DNA of 45,115 nt from Oscillospiraceae bacterium (lineage in GTDB: Bacteria > Bacillota_A > Clostridia > Oscillospirales > CAG-272): positions 1-45,115 of the forward strand of contig SVUD01000013.1 of NCBI GenBank assembly GCA_015063445.1, given 5' to 3'. The translations under genes and the position numbers were made by a program. Below, piece after piece: positions 1-7,205 of this stretch (its first letter is position 1; each line of letters begins with the position of its first letter). The notes beneath the pieces were generated by a model. The model searched no databases. It was not told where the DNA came from and saw nothing but the letters and a program-made list of their open reading frames with translations.

Positions 1-994
1 GAAACATAAGGTCCTTTTCGAGAAGGATCTCGAACGCCATATCCCATTGCTCCATTTCGGACGTTAACGCCATAGCCGTAACGAGCTGCGTCTTGCCGAC
101 GCCCATTTCACCGTATATAGTCGTTACAACGCCTCTATCCCTGAGGACTCCTCGATTACATCTGTCGTAATAATAGATTCTGTTAAATGCCATGCTGCGA
201 CAGATATAGTTATAAACAAGCATACCAACAATAAACCATACTATGCCGGGAATAAATCTTATTGCAGGCGTAAGATCGATAACGAGCTTAAGGAACTGCC
301 TATAGAGATTTAAAAAGTCAAACGATACGATAAAATAAAGGTAAAACGCAACGACTGCAAAAAATATAGCTATTACGTTGAAGTACAAAAGCCATAAAAA
401 CAGCCATATTTTATGATAACCGTTTTCTTTTGCGAAGTATACAAAGTCTTTTATCCGGGCAACTATCGGATATATAACCTTGTACTTTATTCTCTCGTAC
501 CGTTTGAGCTGCTTAGATTTAACGCCTCTTTTATTTACTCGTGTCTCTGTATAGCTTTTCAGCTTCATATACACGAGCAAGCCAAGAGGCATGAGGATAA
601 GCAAGAACTTAGAGCCGTAATAAAGCTTGTCCCCAAATGAATACCAATAGGCTGCAAAATTGCTTTTATCAAAAAGCAAGCTCCAAAACGAGCCCATCAA
701 AAGCTTGAACTCTTCCCACGTAAACGGAAACAACGTTATCGGTTTCCATATAACCTCGAAAACCTTCCACGAGGAAAACTCCGTTACGTGAGGAAAGATA
801 GGATTATCCCCGGAGCTTATTACTCCGTATATGTAATATACAACGCTCACCGCTAAATCTCGCAGCGTTTCCGCAAGGCGCGGTATAGCGTTTGGAAACA
901 GAATACCAAGTCCGAGGAAGGATAAAGTAACGGCAGTGCATATAAAATGCAACAGCTTTTCGTTCCGTGTATATATTTTTCCTTTTACGCTCAC
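1..994 (-). CDS. Polytopic membrane P-loop ATPase, pI/Zot-like (partial, 3' end outside window)
   Basis: This is an open frame of 331 codons running off the left edge. The start is GTG at 994, with GGGGGTG 8 nt upstream, and it overlaps the preceding stop codon (GTGA). The first ~270 residues hold several hydrophobic segments, including one near the start, one around residue 140, two long ones near 200-230 and one just before the ATPase part. A Walker A motif, GEMGVGKTQ, begins near residue 295. In filamentous phages the pI/Zot ATPase drives virion assembly at the membrane, and its position after the small membrane proteins fits that. The architecture is unusual: family members normally carry Walker A near the N terminus with one TM after it. 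The remainder of the ATPase domain cannot be seen, so an FtsK- or TraG-type ATPase is not excluded. Confidence 0.6.
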   Translation of the reverse strand, partial: MSVKGKIYTRNEKLLHFICTAVTLSFLGLGILFPNAIPRLAETLRDLAVSVVYYIYGVISSGDNPIFPHVTEFSSWKVFEVIWKPITLFPFTWEEFKLLMGSFWSLLFDKSNFAAYWYSFGDKLYYGSKFLLILMPLGLLVYMKLKSYTETRVNKRGVKSKQLKRYERIKYKVIYPIVARIKDFVYFAKENGYHKIWLFLWLLYFNVIAIFFAVVAFYLYFIVSFDFLNLYRQFLKLVIDLTPAIRFIPGIVWFIVGMLVYNYICRSMAFNRIYYYDRCNRGVLRDRGVVTTIYGEMGVGKTQLVTAMALTSEMEQWDMAFEILLEKDLMF

Positions 995-1095
995 GAAGGA
1001 ACACCCCCAAGACGCTTAAAGGTAAATATACAATAGGTAACGACAAAAGCAATGACTATGCCGAGAAGTATGTATAGCAAGCGTTTATGTTTCAT
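991..1095 (-). CDS. 34-aa single-TM protein
   Basis: The translation starts MKHKRLLYILLGIVIAFVVT and ends in a short KRLGGVPS tail. It has a basic N terminus, one membrane helix of about 20 residues and a short polar end. The start overlaps the stop of the upstream 138-aa gene by 11 nt, and its own stop overlaps the GTG of the ATPase gene, so all three are translationally coupled. Size and topology resemble minor coat proteins of filamentous phages (pVII/pIX class). That assignment rests on position and topology only. A longer in-frame reading starting at 1173 is less likely because it would overlap the 138-aa gene extensively. Confidence 0.6.
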   Translation of the reverse strand: MKHKRLLYILLGIVIAFVVTYCIFTFKRLGGVPS

Positions 1096-1501
1096 CAGTC
1101 TTGCCCTCCGAATCGCTAAACTTATTGTCTTCTTCACAAACAATATTATTTTTTCGTTCAAGGGCTTCTCCATATCGCAAACTTCTCAATATAAAATTCT
1201 TTTTATCTGACTCCGGAAGTCGAGACAATACTTCTATGTACTTTTTTTCTTGTTCTAAAACAAGATCTGTAAGAAGCCGCGTTTTACCGCCTACATAACT
1301 GTCCTCCGAGTCTGAAAGCTTTACTCCACGTCCGATACCCATTGAACCATAACAGCTTTCAATTAAATATCCAGAGTTTTCTTTAATTCTTTTTTGTAAT
1401 CTATTCATTGCAATAAATCTGCGAAGCAGAATCAAAAGTAATGTCACAAACAAAATCAAAACAATAAGTAAAAAAAGCCCACTTTTTAAAAAATTAATCA
1501 T
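1085..1501 (-). CDS. 138-aa membrane-anchored protein, unknown
   Basis: The start ATG follows an AGGAGA site with 6 nt spacing. Residues ~8-27 are a strongly hydrophobic helix followed by RR, then a charged region predicted to lie in the cytoplasm (basic side retained inside) and rich in E/K with likely helices. There are no cysteine pairs that suggest a metal site and no recognised domain. It sits second in a run of four coupled small membrane genes leading to the P-loop ATPase. A role as a virion or assembly accessory is inferred from context only. Confidence 0.6.
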   Translation of the reverse strand: MINFLKSGLFLLIVLILFVTLLLILLRRFIAMNRLQKRIKENSGYLIESCYGSMGIGRGVKLSDSEDSYVGGKTRLLTDLVLEQEKKYIEVLSRLPESDKKNFILRSLRYGEALERKNNIVCEEDNKFSDSEGKTDET

Positions 1502-1526
1502 TTTAATTCTCCTGTCTATACGACGT

Positions 1527-1697
1527 TTATAAAATACTTAATATCTCATCGTATTCTTTTGATGAGATCTCTTTAATTTCGGTAACTACGGAATCCTCGA
1601 GATCCGCTGCACCGTCGTGATACATTTCTTTAGCCTCGGAAACAGATCTTGCTTCAACGTAAGCTACCGTTTCAACAGTCATTTTATATATAGGCAT
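1527..1697 (-). CDS. 56-aa acidic protein, DpnD/PcfM-like small protein
   Basis: The frame reads MPIYKMTVETVAYVEARSVS onward to ...SSKEYDEILSIL. The start is preceded by a canonical AAGGAG at 7 nt. Pattern and size (short beta strand, then V-E-A-x-S-x-x-E-A) recall small DpnD/PcfM-type proteins common in Clostridia mobile elements. The similarity is recalled rather than searched. It is soluble, acidic and has no membrane segment. It lies between the plus-strand mini-unit and the coupled membrane genes. Confidence 0.62.
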   Translation of the reverse strand: MPIYKMTVETVAYVEARSVSEAKEMYHDGAADLEDSVVTEIKEISSKEYDEILSIL

Positions 1698-1775
1698 GTC
1701 TTATCTCCTTAAAAATCCAGTTTATTCTAACGGCTATCACCTCGAAGAATAAGCTGGATTTTCTCGTGTTATGTA

Positions 1776-1804
1776 TTGACTTTCGTCTTTTGTTGCTATA
1801 AAAT
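1776..1804 (+). promoter_or_regulatory. Sigma-A promoter of the plus-strand mini-unit
   Basis: TTGACT (1776-1781) and TAAAAT (1799-1804) are separated by 17 nt. The promoter faces right, against the surrounding phage genes, and drives the small ORF at 1866-1985 that ends in a strong terminator. Confidence 0.6.
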
Positions 1805-1833
1805 ATTTCTGCATCCGTTTTTTTAATATCTCC

Positions 1834-1850
1834 GCGTTTATCCCCGCCGG
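1834..1850 (+). repeat. GC-rich motif copy 1, next to a Shine-Dalgarno
   Basis: GCGTTTATCCCCGCCGG lies just before the AAAGGAGG site of the plus-strand mini-ORF. Nearly the same motif (one extra A) occurs at 8706-8723, where it sits, in inverted orientation, just before the AGGAGG of the minus-strand 168-aa gene. Both copies are therefore leader elements next to ribosome sites. Shared regulation, perhaps by a phage nucleic-acid-binding protein, is inferred. Confidence 0.5.
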
Positions 1851-1865
1851 ATAATAAAGGAGGTG

Positions 1866-1985
1866 TTGAAAATAAAAACCGTGAAAATTATCTATCTTGT
1901 TTTAGATTTATTATGTGAAATTGTTTCAATCCCGGTCAAAGTCTTAAAAACAATTTCAGATATAATCAAAACGATGCTTGGTTAA
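1866..1985 (+). CDS. 34-39-aa amphipathic/hydrophobic peptide on the opposite strand
   Basis: This short frame ends ...IIYLVLDLLCEIV... to ...IKTMLG. The start is uncertain. AAAGGAGG at 1856-1863 is followed by TTG at 1866 (2 nt away, too close), ATA at 1872 (8 nt away, but a rare start) and GTG at 1881 (17 nt away). The peptide alternates hydrophobic residues with lysines and looks amphipathic. It forms a complete unit with its own promoter (1776) and terminator (2005) inside a minus-strand phage operon. Major coat protein, holin-like peptide or type I toxin are all conceivable. No homology is claimed. Confidence 0.5.
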   Translation: MKIKTVKIIYLVLDLLCEIVSIPVKVLKTISDIIKTMLG

Positions 1986-2004
1986 TTTAAACATACGGAT
2001 GCAG

Positions 2005-2030
2005 CCGCCCAAATGGGCGGTTTTTATTTT
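2005..2030 (+). terminator. Rho-independent terminator of the mini-unit
   Basis: The CCGCCC/GGGCGG stem (2005-2010, 2015-2020) has an AAAT loop and is followed by TTTTTATTTT. It points rightwards only and slightly overlaps the 3' end of the minus-strand 89-aa gene. Confidence 0.8.
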
Positions 2031-2293
2031 TCGTTACGTCCTTTATCTCTTGCGCTGCTCTCGAAGCAATCCGGATGCTTCTCGAGGAAGCGCTGTCCCG
2101 CAGGTGTCTCTTCAAGAATCAAATCCGACAGCATACAAACGGTATTGCGTATGTCCTCAACCTTCTTTTCTATGCGATCATCCGTAAATACAGATTCTTC
2201 GCCTTTAGATTGAAGAATTAAAGCGCCTATAATGGTAAAAAGAGTCAAACAGCCAAAAATAACTATAAATAAATCTGCTATAACAGAAAGCAT
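2024..2293 (-). CDS. 89-aa single-TM protein
   Basis: Residues ~5-27 form one hydrophobic helix. The rest is a charged, soluble tail (DDRIEKKVEDIRNTV...) with helical character. Its ATG overlaps the stop of the upstream 47-aa gene (TAATG), and the SD AGGAGG lies inside that gene. No domain was recognised. The size and the C-terminal soluble tail fit a minor virion or membrane accessory protein, an inference from position. Confidence 0.6.
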   Translation of the reverse strand: MLSVIADLFIVIFGCLTLFTIIGALILQSKGEESVFTDDRIEKKVEDIRNTVCMLSDLILEETPAGQRFLEKHPDCFESSARDKGRNEK

Positions 2294-2436
2294 TATTTTT
2301 TACCTCCTCGTTTCGTTCTTTTGCTGCTCGTCCGCTTACTGCGATTATCTCGCAGTAAGTCGAACAAATGGTTCACGCCGCGGTAAACTATACAAGTTAC
2401 CGCTGCCGCTAAAGCTATTGTTATTACGTCTGACAT
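2293..2436 (-). CDS. 47-aa TM protein with basic C terminus (coat protein candidate)
   Basis: The frame begins MSDVITIALAAAVTCIVYRG and ends in a strongly basic run (KRTSSKRTKRGGKK). An N-terminal hydrophobic helix followed by a lysine/arginine-rich tail is the general design of filamentous phage major coat proteins, where the basic end contacts ssDNA. It starts 1 nt after the stop of the 280-aa surface protein with GGAGAGGG 5 nt upstream, and its stop overlaps the next start. There is no obvious signal peptide. The call as coat protein is a hypothesis. Confidence 0.58.
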   Translation of the reverse strand: MSDVITIALAAAVTCIVYRGVNHLFDLLRDNRSKRTSSKRTKRGGKK

Positions 2437-2437
2437 A

Positions 2438-3280
2438 TTAACCCTCTCCATACTCAATGTAAATCATGATAGTGCAATCCGAAAGAACTCTATACATTTG
2501 CATATCGTAACCTTCAACATATGCAGTATCTAAATGATCCAACGCGCTGTCGTCGTATGTATTCAAAATATAAGAAGCATCGCCAGCGTAAGCGAAATTA
2601 GCTGCGGATATTATAAGTTCACTTTCAGTGAGATATTGGGCAATATCGCCTAACGGCTCTCCAAAACCGGAATAGGCAAAAGTAAAAGCCTCGCCTTCAT
2701 TACGTTCCTGTTCAAGCCATTGTGCGTAGTTTTCAAACACGAGTGTTATCTCACGCTCAGGGAAAATGTAATCATCATGGAGAATGTAAAGTGAAACTGT
2801 TTCATAGTTTGAATATTGATCAGCTGAACCGCTTACTATAGAAATACTCTCAGTTTCATAATCTCCAATTTCCAAAGTCATTTCATTACTAAAAGTAAGT
2901 GAGTGATAATTTTCACCACCGTCATAGTAAAGTCCAAAGGAAGTCTCGTTTTCTTTTCCCTGGTCAAAAATAACCATAAAATAACACTCGTTACCTATAC
3001 CTCCAAAAATGCCTAAGTCTTGAACATCACTCTCAAAATCAAGTTTTTGATTCTTTACGAGTACTTCGCCGCCTTCCATATATGCGCACGTTTTGCAAAC
3101 GTGATTCTCACTGTACTCATGTGTATGTATCGTGCTATTCCCGGATCCTCCGGAGCTCGATCCCCCGGAGCTCGAACCGCTCGGAGAACGTAAGTCTCCG
3201 AGAAGTCCGCAAAGTAATCCTACAACCGTTATTACCGCAAAAATTATTAAAATTGTTTTTAAAGTTTTGTTTTTAAACAT
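2438..3280 (-). CDS. 280-aa membrane-anchored surface protein with Ser/Gly linker
   Basis: Residues ~8-27 are a hydrophobic anchor. A low-complexity linker (SSSGGSSSGGSG) follows, then a short His/Cys segment (HTHEYSENHVCKTC), then a ~210-residue acidic, beta-rich domain with no recognised family. It is the third of three consecutive proteins built as anchor, flexible region and exposed domain, so it is probably exported to the cell envelope or virion tip. In filamentous phages the pIII adsorption protein occupies this position, before the pI ATPase. The function is inferred from architecture and order. Confidence 0.62.
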   Translation of the reverse strand: MFKNKTLKTILIIFAVITVVGLLCGLLGDLRSPSGSSSGGSSSGGSGNSTIHTHEYSENHVCKTCAYMEGGEVLVKNQKLDFESDVQDLGIFGGIGNECYFMVIFDQGKENETSFGLYYDGGENYHSLTFSNEMTLEIGDYETESISIVSGSADQYSNYETVSLYILHDDYIFPEREITLVFENYAQWLEQERNEGEAFTFAYSGFGEPLGDIAQYLTESELIISAANFAYAGDASYILNTYDDSALDHLDTAYVEGYDMQMYRVLSDCTIMIYIEYGEG

Positions 3281-3315
3281 TATTGTAATCCTTCTTTCGT
3301 TTTATCTTGTTAAAA

Positions 3316-4836
3316 TTATTCTTCGGTTGCTGTGTAAATTTCCATGGATTTTATCCAAGAACGAGGTATATCTCCCATGATATAATCGGTAACAACACTT
3401 GAGTCAATCTCTTCATTTGAATGGTAAGAAATTATAACGCAGCAGTTTGCGTCATCAAAACCAACTTGACCGTAAGAAGCTCGAATATCTTCTTTATAAG
3501 CGTTGTAATATGCCGAATTGAAGAAAATTTTAACCTCATATAAATATGAATCCCTAGCCGTTGTAGTCAAGGGGATCATATAATAGACATCGTTTCTTTG
3601 AATTGAACAATTATCTCCATAGAATCCATCGGTATAATAGAGCACGTCTAAATCAACGTCCAAACGCTTGATTGTAAACGTTTGTACCTCGCTGCTTATA
3701 TTGCCGGGAACGTTTACCTTTACGATCTCTGATATTTTAGGATAACTGCCCTCAGCTCCAACTTGTCCCGAATAGTAATCCTCGTTGGTACTGAAAACAG
3801 CCTTCAAGGTTAAATCACGAGTTAAACGCAGCGAGAGCAAAGTATTGCTATAGAACTGCTTCGTAACACCGTTTTCGTTGTAATACCAACCGATGAATAC
3901 GTATCCGGATTTATATGGAGCCTCAGGGAACGTTACAACAGATTGAGCCGTAACGGTACACGTATGGTAAACATCATCATCTACCATGAAGTAGAGCGTA
4001 TACTGCGCAGTTAAATCGTCCTCTCCGTCCTCATAAGACATACCGCATTTATCGCAAAGACCGTCGTCGTTTGCGTCTCTATGCTCGCAAAGCTCTACGG
4101 CGTCCTTGCCATCCTCACCGTCTGCTCCCTGGACTCTTCCGAGATCAGACCAGGAAGATCCGTTATCGTATGAGACGTAAAGGTTTCCGTTTTCAAGCTT
4201 AAACGTAGGAGTTTTTCCGTCCGTTCCGTTGGTGCCGTCTTTTCCGTCGGTTCCATTGGTACCGTCTTTGCCGTCCTGTCCGTCCTCTCCGTCTACACCC
4301 TCGGCTTTGACGTTAAGATTCATGTCACCTATCCACCAATAGCCGTCTTTTATGTATGGAGTAAGACCGTCCGTTCCATTGGTACCGTCTTTTCCGTCGG
4401 TTCCGTTGGTACCGTCCTTGCCGTCCCGTCCGTCCTCTCCGTCTACGCCCTCGGCTTTGACGTTAAGGTTCGTATCACCTATCCACCAATAGCCGTCTTT
4501 TATGTATGGAGTGAGACCGTCCGTTCCGTTGGTACCGTCTTTTCCGTCTGCGCCGTCAGCTCCGTCGGTTCCATTGGTACCGTCCTTGCCGTCTTGTCCG
4601 TCTGCGCCGTCCTTGCCGTCAAGACCTACCGCTCTATACTCGGTTTTAACACCGTCTATAATCCAATAGCCGTCGGGACTTATCGCTACGGGAGAAATAA
4701 TCTCTTCCGGCTCTTCTCCCGGTCCATCAGAATTTTTTTCCTCAACCGAAAACGAACCCACAAAGCCGAGAATAAGTGCAAGTATAGTCAACGCCGTCAA
4801 AAATATTAAAGAAATTTTTATTATTTTTTTTAGCAT
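3316..4836 (-). CDS. Collagen-like membrane-anchored surface protein (adhesin/pIII-like)
   Basis: The 506 residues start with a hydrophobic anchor at ~9-30, then an acidic linker. From about residue 72 runs a series of Gly-X-Y triplets (GKDGTNGTDG type) interrupted by a conserved island (YWWIGD). A histidine/cysteine block follows (CEHRDANDDGLCDKCG), then an InlB-like repeat region around residue 290-350 (YTLYFMVDDD...GWYYNENG, as in Listeria/Bacteroides repeats). The C-terminal domain of ~130 residues (LDVLYYTDGFYG...DANCCVIISY) is homologous to that of the neighbouring 498-aa protein. Collagen-like stalks are typical of phage fibres and Gram-positive surface proteins. The ATG is preceded by a weak site, with the upstream gene's stop 17 nt away. 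Confidence 0.68.
   Translation of the reverse strand: MLKKIIKISLIFLTALTILALILGFVGSFSVEEKNSDGPGEEPEEIISPVAISPDGYWIIDGVKTEYRAVGLDGKDGADGQDGKDGTNGTDGADGADGKDGTNGTDGLTPYIKDGYWWIGDTNLNVKAEGVDGEDGRDGKDGTNGTDGKDGTNGTDGLTPYIKDGYWWIGDMNLNVKAEGVDGEDGQDGKDGTNGTDGKDGTNGTDGKTPTFKLENGNLYVSYDNGSSWSDLGRVQGADGEDGKDAVELCEHRDANDDGLCDKCGMSYEDGEDDLTAQYTLYFMVDDDVYHTCTVTAQSVVTFPEAPYKSGYVFIGWYYNENGVTKQFYSNTLLSLRLTRDLTLKAVFSTNEDYYSGQVGAEGSYPKISEIVKVNVPGNISSEVQTFTIKRLDVDLDVLYYTDGFYGDNCSIQRNDVYYMIPLTTTARDSYLYEVKIFFNSAYYNAYKEDIRASYGQVGFDDANCCVIISYHSNEEIDSSVVTDYIMGDIPRSWIKSMEIYTATEE
4261..4560 (-). repeat. Two tandem 150-bp units encoding the collagen-like stalk
   Basis: Copies at 4261-4410 and 4411-4560 are almost identical over 150 bp, exactly 50 codons. 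Each encodes Gly-X-Y triplets plus the insert LTPYIKDGYWWIGD. Differences are scattered single bases except near the end of the second copy. A partial third Gly-X-Y stretch flanks each side. Such in-frame units can expand or contract by recombination and change stalk length. Confidence 0.85.
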
Positions 4837-4853
4837 TTCTAAACCTACCTCAA

Positions 4854-6350
4854 TTACATCTCTTTGTCATCAGAAACAGCATTATCAACAAAATTGTTTT
4901 CTGTTAATTCGGGAATGTGAGAATTGTTATGTGAATCATAAACAAAAACCTCTATAGAAACAATATCATTCCTTAAGAACTGCATTCCTTTTCCGGATAT
5001 AGTATCCGATGTTACATTACTTTCAATCACATAATAAAACTCAATACAACAATTTTTAGAATCAACAATATAGTGACTACAATTCTCTGAAATCAAAATG
5101 TCGAGAAAGTCTTTCAAATTATCTCTTAAAGTAATTCTTACTTTATACAATCTTGATGAGGACGAATGAGTTGTAATCTTTATAGGAGTTATAGAATAAG
5201 TCCCCTCATTCTTTTTGTGAATTTCAAAATCCTCAGCATAGAACGCCTCTACATTTGAAAGAACGTCCAAGTCAATGTTATATACGCTCAAAGTGATAAG
5301 CTCCGATATCGAACCCATTTCATCTGTAGTTTCTTCAAATCTGAAAGCTGGAGCAGGACCGGAAGGCGAACCTCCGGGATAAGCAGAGTATTCAGAACCA
5401 TCAGAGAAATTTGAATCGCATTTATCACATTTTCCGTCGTCGTTTGCGTCTCTATGCTGACACTCTTCGGAATCCTCGGGAGTATCCGGCGTTTCCTCGC
5501 CGTCCGTAAACTCTTCACCGCACTCATCGCAAAGTCCGTTACTATCGGAATCCGTATGATCGCATTCAGTTCCTTCGAGACCTGATCCGGATCCGTCGAA
5601 ATAAATCATTTTCATTTCACAAACGTCACACAATTCATCATCATTATTATCGTAATGTGTCTCGACGTCTATCTTATGTCCGCAACCACAAATATGATAA
5701 TGTGTTGCTCCATTATAATAAAATTCGGAACTATATTCGCATTCTTCGGTAACCTTCACGTGACTATTGTTATAAGTACACAATTCTTTATGAGTACCGT
5801 CACCGTTAGAAACAAATTTGCTATTTGATGAATGTGCATTAGGATCTATAGGAATTATTAATTCATCTTGCTTAACTTCCTTCAAGGAAGAATCAAAAAG
5901 GAGATGACAAACCGTACACTCATAATGATCAGAAAGTCCTACGGATACGCAGGTAGGAGCACGGCTCGTTTTTAAATATTCACCATTACAATTATGCTTT
6001 ACAGGTGAATTTCCTTCGCCTGGTTCATCGGTTGAACTGTCACCAGGTTGATTATTATCAACCGTTCCATCATTATCCGGATCTAAAACGTTCTCACCTG
6101 AATCGCTTGAAATTTCAAAATCAATTAATCCGCCCGGCAATAAATCACCTATAAAATCTATAATTTCGGAAAATTTACCTTCTCGAAGTTTTATAGGTTT
6201 ATCAAAAGCGCCGCAAGATTTAAGTGAAGATAACAGAAGTGCAATTATAAGAACAACACCTACAATTTTCAATGCAGGTTTTAATATTTCAAGCCATGCA
6301 CCTCTCTGTTTTACAACAATTTTTTGTTTACGAGATCTTTTTCTTGACAT
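4854..6350 (-). CDS. 498-aa membrane-anchored surface protein with CxxC repeats
   Basis: A lysine/arginine-rich start (MSRKRSRKQKIVVKQRG) leads into one membrane helix at about 28-45, then an acidic Pro/Gly/Asp linker. The middle contains three or four His/Cys repeats of the type C-x-H-x-D-x-N-x-D-G-x-C-D-x-C-G, a pattern frequent in extracellular Clostridia proteins and probably metal-binding. The last ~140 residues match the C-terminal domain of the collagen-like neighbour: LDVL, FYxxDF, Y-x-I-T-P, LYKVxI, KNCCIEFYY and a closing S-I-E-V strand. The two genes are 17 nt apart. They appear to be paralogous exposed proteins with different stalks, perhaps for adsorption. Confidence 0.66.
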   Translation of the reverse strand: MSRKRSRKQKIVVKQRGAWLEILKPALKIVGVVLIIALLLSSLKSCGAFDKPIKLREGKFSEIIDFIGDLLPGGLIDFEISSDSGENVLDPDNDGTVDNNQPGDSSTDEPGEGNSPVKHNCNGEYLKTSRAPTCVSVGLSDHYECTVCHLLFDSSLKEVKQDELIIPIDPNAHSSNSKFVSNGDGTHKELCTYNNSHVKVTEECEYSSEFYYNGATHYHICGCGHKIDVETHYDNNDDELCDVCEMKMIYFDGSGSGLEGTECDHTDSDSNGLCDECGEEFTDGEETPDTPEDSEECQHRDANDDGKCDKCDSNFSDGSEYSAYPGGSPSGPAPAFRFEETTDEMGSISELITLSVYNIDLDVLSNVEAFYAEDFEIHKKNEGTYSITPIKITTHSSSSRLYKVRITLRDNLKDFLDILISENCSHYIVDSKNCCIEFYYVIESNVTSDTISGKGMQFLRNDIVSIEVFVYDSHNNSHIPELTENNFVDNAVSDDKEM

Positions 6351-6384
6351 TTTTTCACCTCTCTTTATTTTTTTATTTGTTCTA

Positions 6385-6413
6385 TTGACTTTTTTATTTT
6401 ATTTTTTTATAAT
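6385..6413 (+). promoter_or_regulatory. Sigma-A promoter of the nuclease gene
   Basis: TTGACT (6385-6390), a 17-nt spacer that is almost pure A/T, then TATAAT (6408-6413). Transcription would start near 6420, 30 nt before the ATG at 6452. The promoter faces away from the minus-strand surface-protein genes. Confidence 0.72.
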
Positions 6414-6451
6414 AAATATAGTTTTATTTACATTTTAAGGGGGATATCTCT

Positions 6452-7165
6452 ATGAGTAATGAAAATTTAGTTTGTCCTATTTGCGGTGAGCCGACGCGCG
6501 TTTATATGGGAAACGCACGTAAGGACAGGCTCTGCGGAAAACACGCCGATGCGCTTAAAGCTGGGGAGCTTATAATCGACGAGAAAGGACATTATGTGAA
6601 AACTACGGAAAAAGCAAACACGACTTCGATCGTGAAAGAATTTCCGAAAGAAGAAGAGCAAGAAATAAAAAAATGCTTGCTCTGCAATGAAGATAGCGGA
6701 AACTATCTATTTTGCAAAAGCTGTTTTTCTCAACACCACGGAAAAACGCTTTTATTCAAAATAACCTGCGACAAAAATCAAAAACTAGAGTTGCTAAACG
6801 AATCATATGAAGGTATCTACGTATGTAAAGACGGTCATATAGTAAAAAGCAAATCCGAAAGAGATATAGACAATTACTTGTTCGAACATAAAATTGCTCA
6901 TGCTTATGAAAAAGCTTTGCCAATAAATGGTGAAATTTTCAAACCAGACTTTTACCTCAAAGACCTTGACGTTTACATAGAACACTGGGGTTATGATGAA
7001 AGCAACAAGGAATACACAGCCAGAAAAGAATATAAAATCCCTAAATACGAAGAAAAAGGAATTACGCTTATCTGCACTTATGAAGCTACAGATATGCAAG
7101 ATGTGGAAACTTCGCTTCAAATAAAACTTGAAAGCTACGAAAAAGGAAAAATAAATTTCTTATAA
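6452..7165 (+). CDS. Zinc-finger protein with C-terminal PD-(D/E)XK nuclease-like domain
   Basis: Two N-terminal Cys clusters are visible: C8-x2-C11 with C28/H31, and C75-x2-C78 with C88-x2-C91, as in treble-clef or ribbon fingers. From residue ~132 the frame matches the restriction-endonuclease-like fold seen in Vsr/helicase-IV-linked nucleases: KSKSERDIDNYL (E136), KPDFYLKDLDVYIEHWG (D166, E177), then a charged helix with K191-K195. The gene has its own promoter, an AAGGGGG site and a terminator, and faces opposite to the other phage genes. That is typical of a moron gene expressed in the lysogen. A role in excluding other phages or processing host DNA is inferred. The catalytic triad should be checked by structure prediction. 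Confidence 0.7.
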   Translation: MSNENLVCPICGEPTRVYMGNARKDRLCGKHADALKAGELIIDEKGHYVKTTEKANTTSIVKEFPKEEEQEIKKCLLCNEDSGNYLFCKSCFSQHHGKTLLFKITCDKNQKLELLNESYEGIYVCKDGHIVKSKSERDIDNYLFEHKIAHAYEKALPINGEIFKPDFYLKDLDVYIEHWGYDESNKEYTARKEYKIPKYEEKGITLICTYEATDMQDVETSLQIKLESYEKGKINFL

Positions 7166-7171
7166 TTCCTT

Positions 7172-7205
7172 AAAGACTCGCAATGAAAAGCGAGTCTTTA
7201 TTTTT
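7172..7205 (+). terminator. Rho-independent terminator after the nuclease gene
   Basis: The 10-bp stem AAAGACTCGC/GCGAGTCTTT is followed by ATTTTT, only 6-7 nt after the nuclease stop. It overlaps the stop codon of the converging minus-strand gene. There is no T run on the minus side. Confidence 0.85.

Noticed and set aside
4261..4560. CRISPR-like repeat array
   Set aside because: The repeats are in frame, adjacent without spacers, and encode Gly-X-Y triplets.
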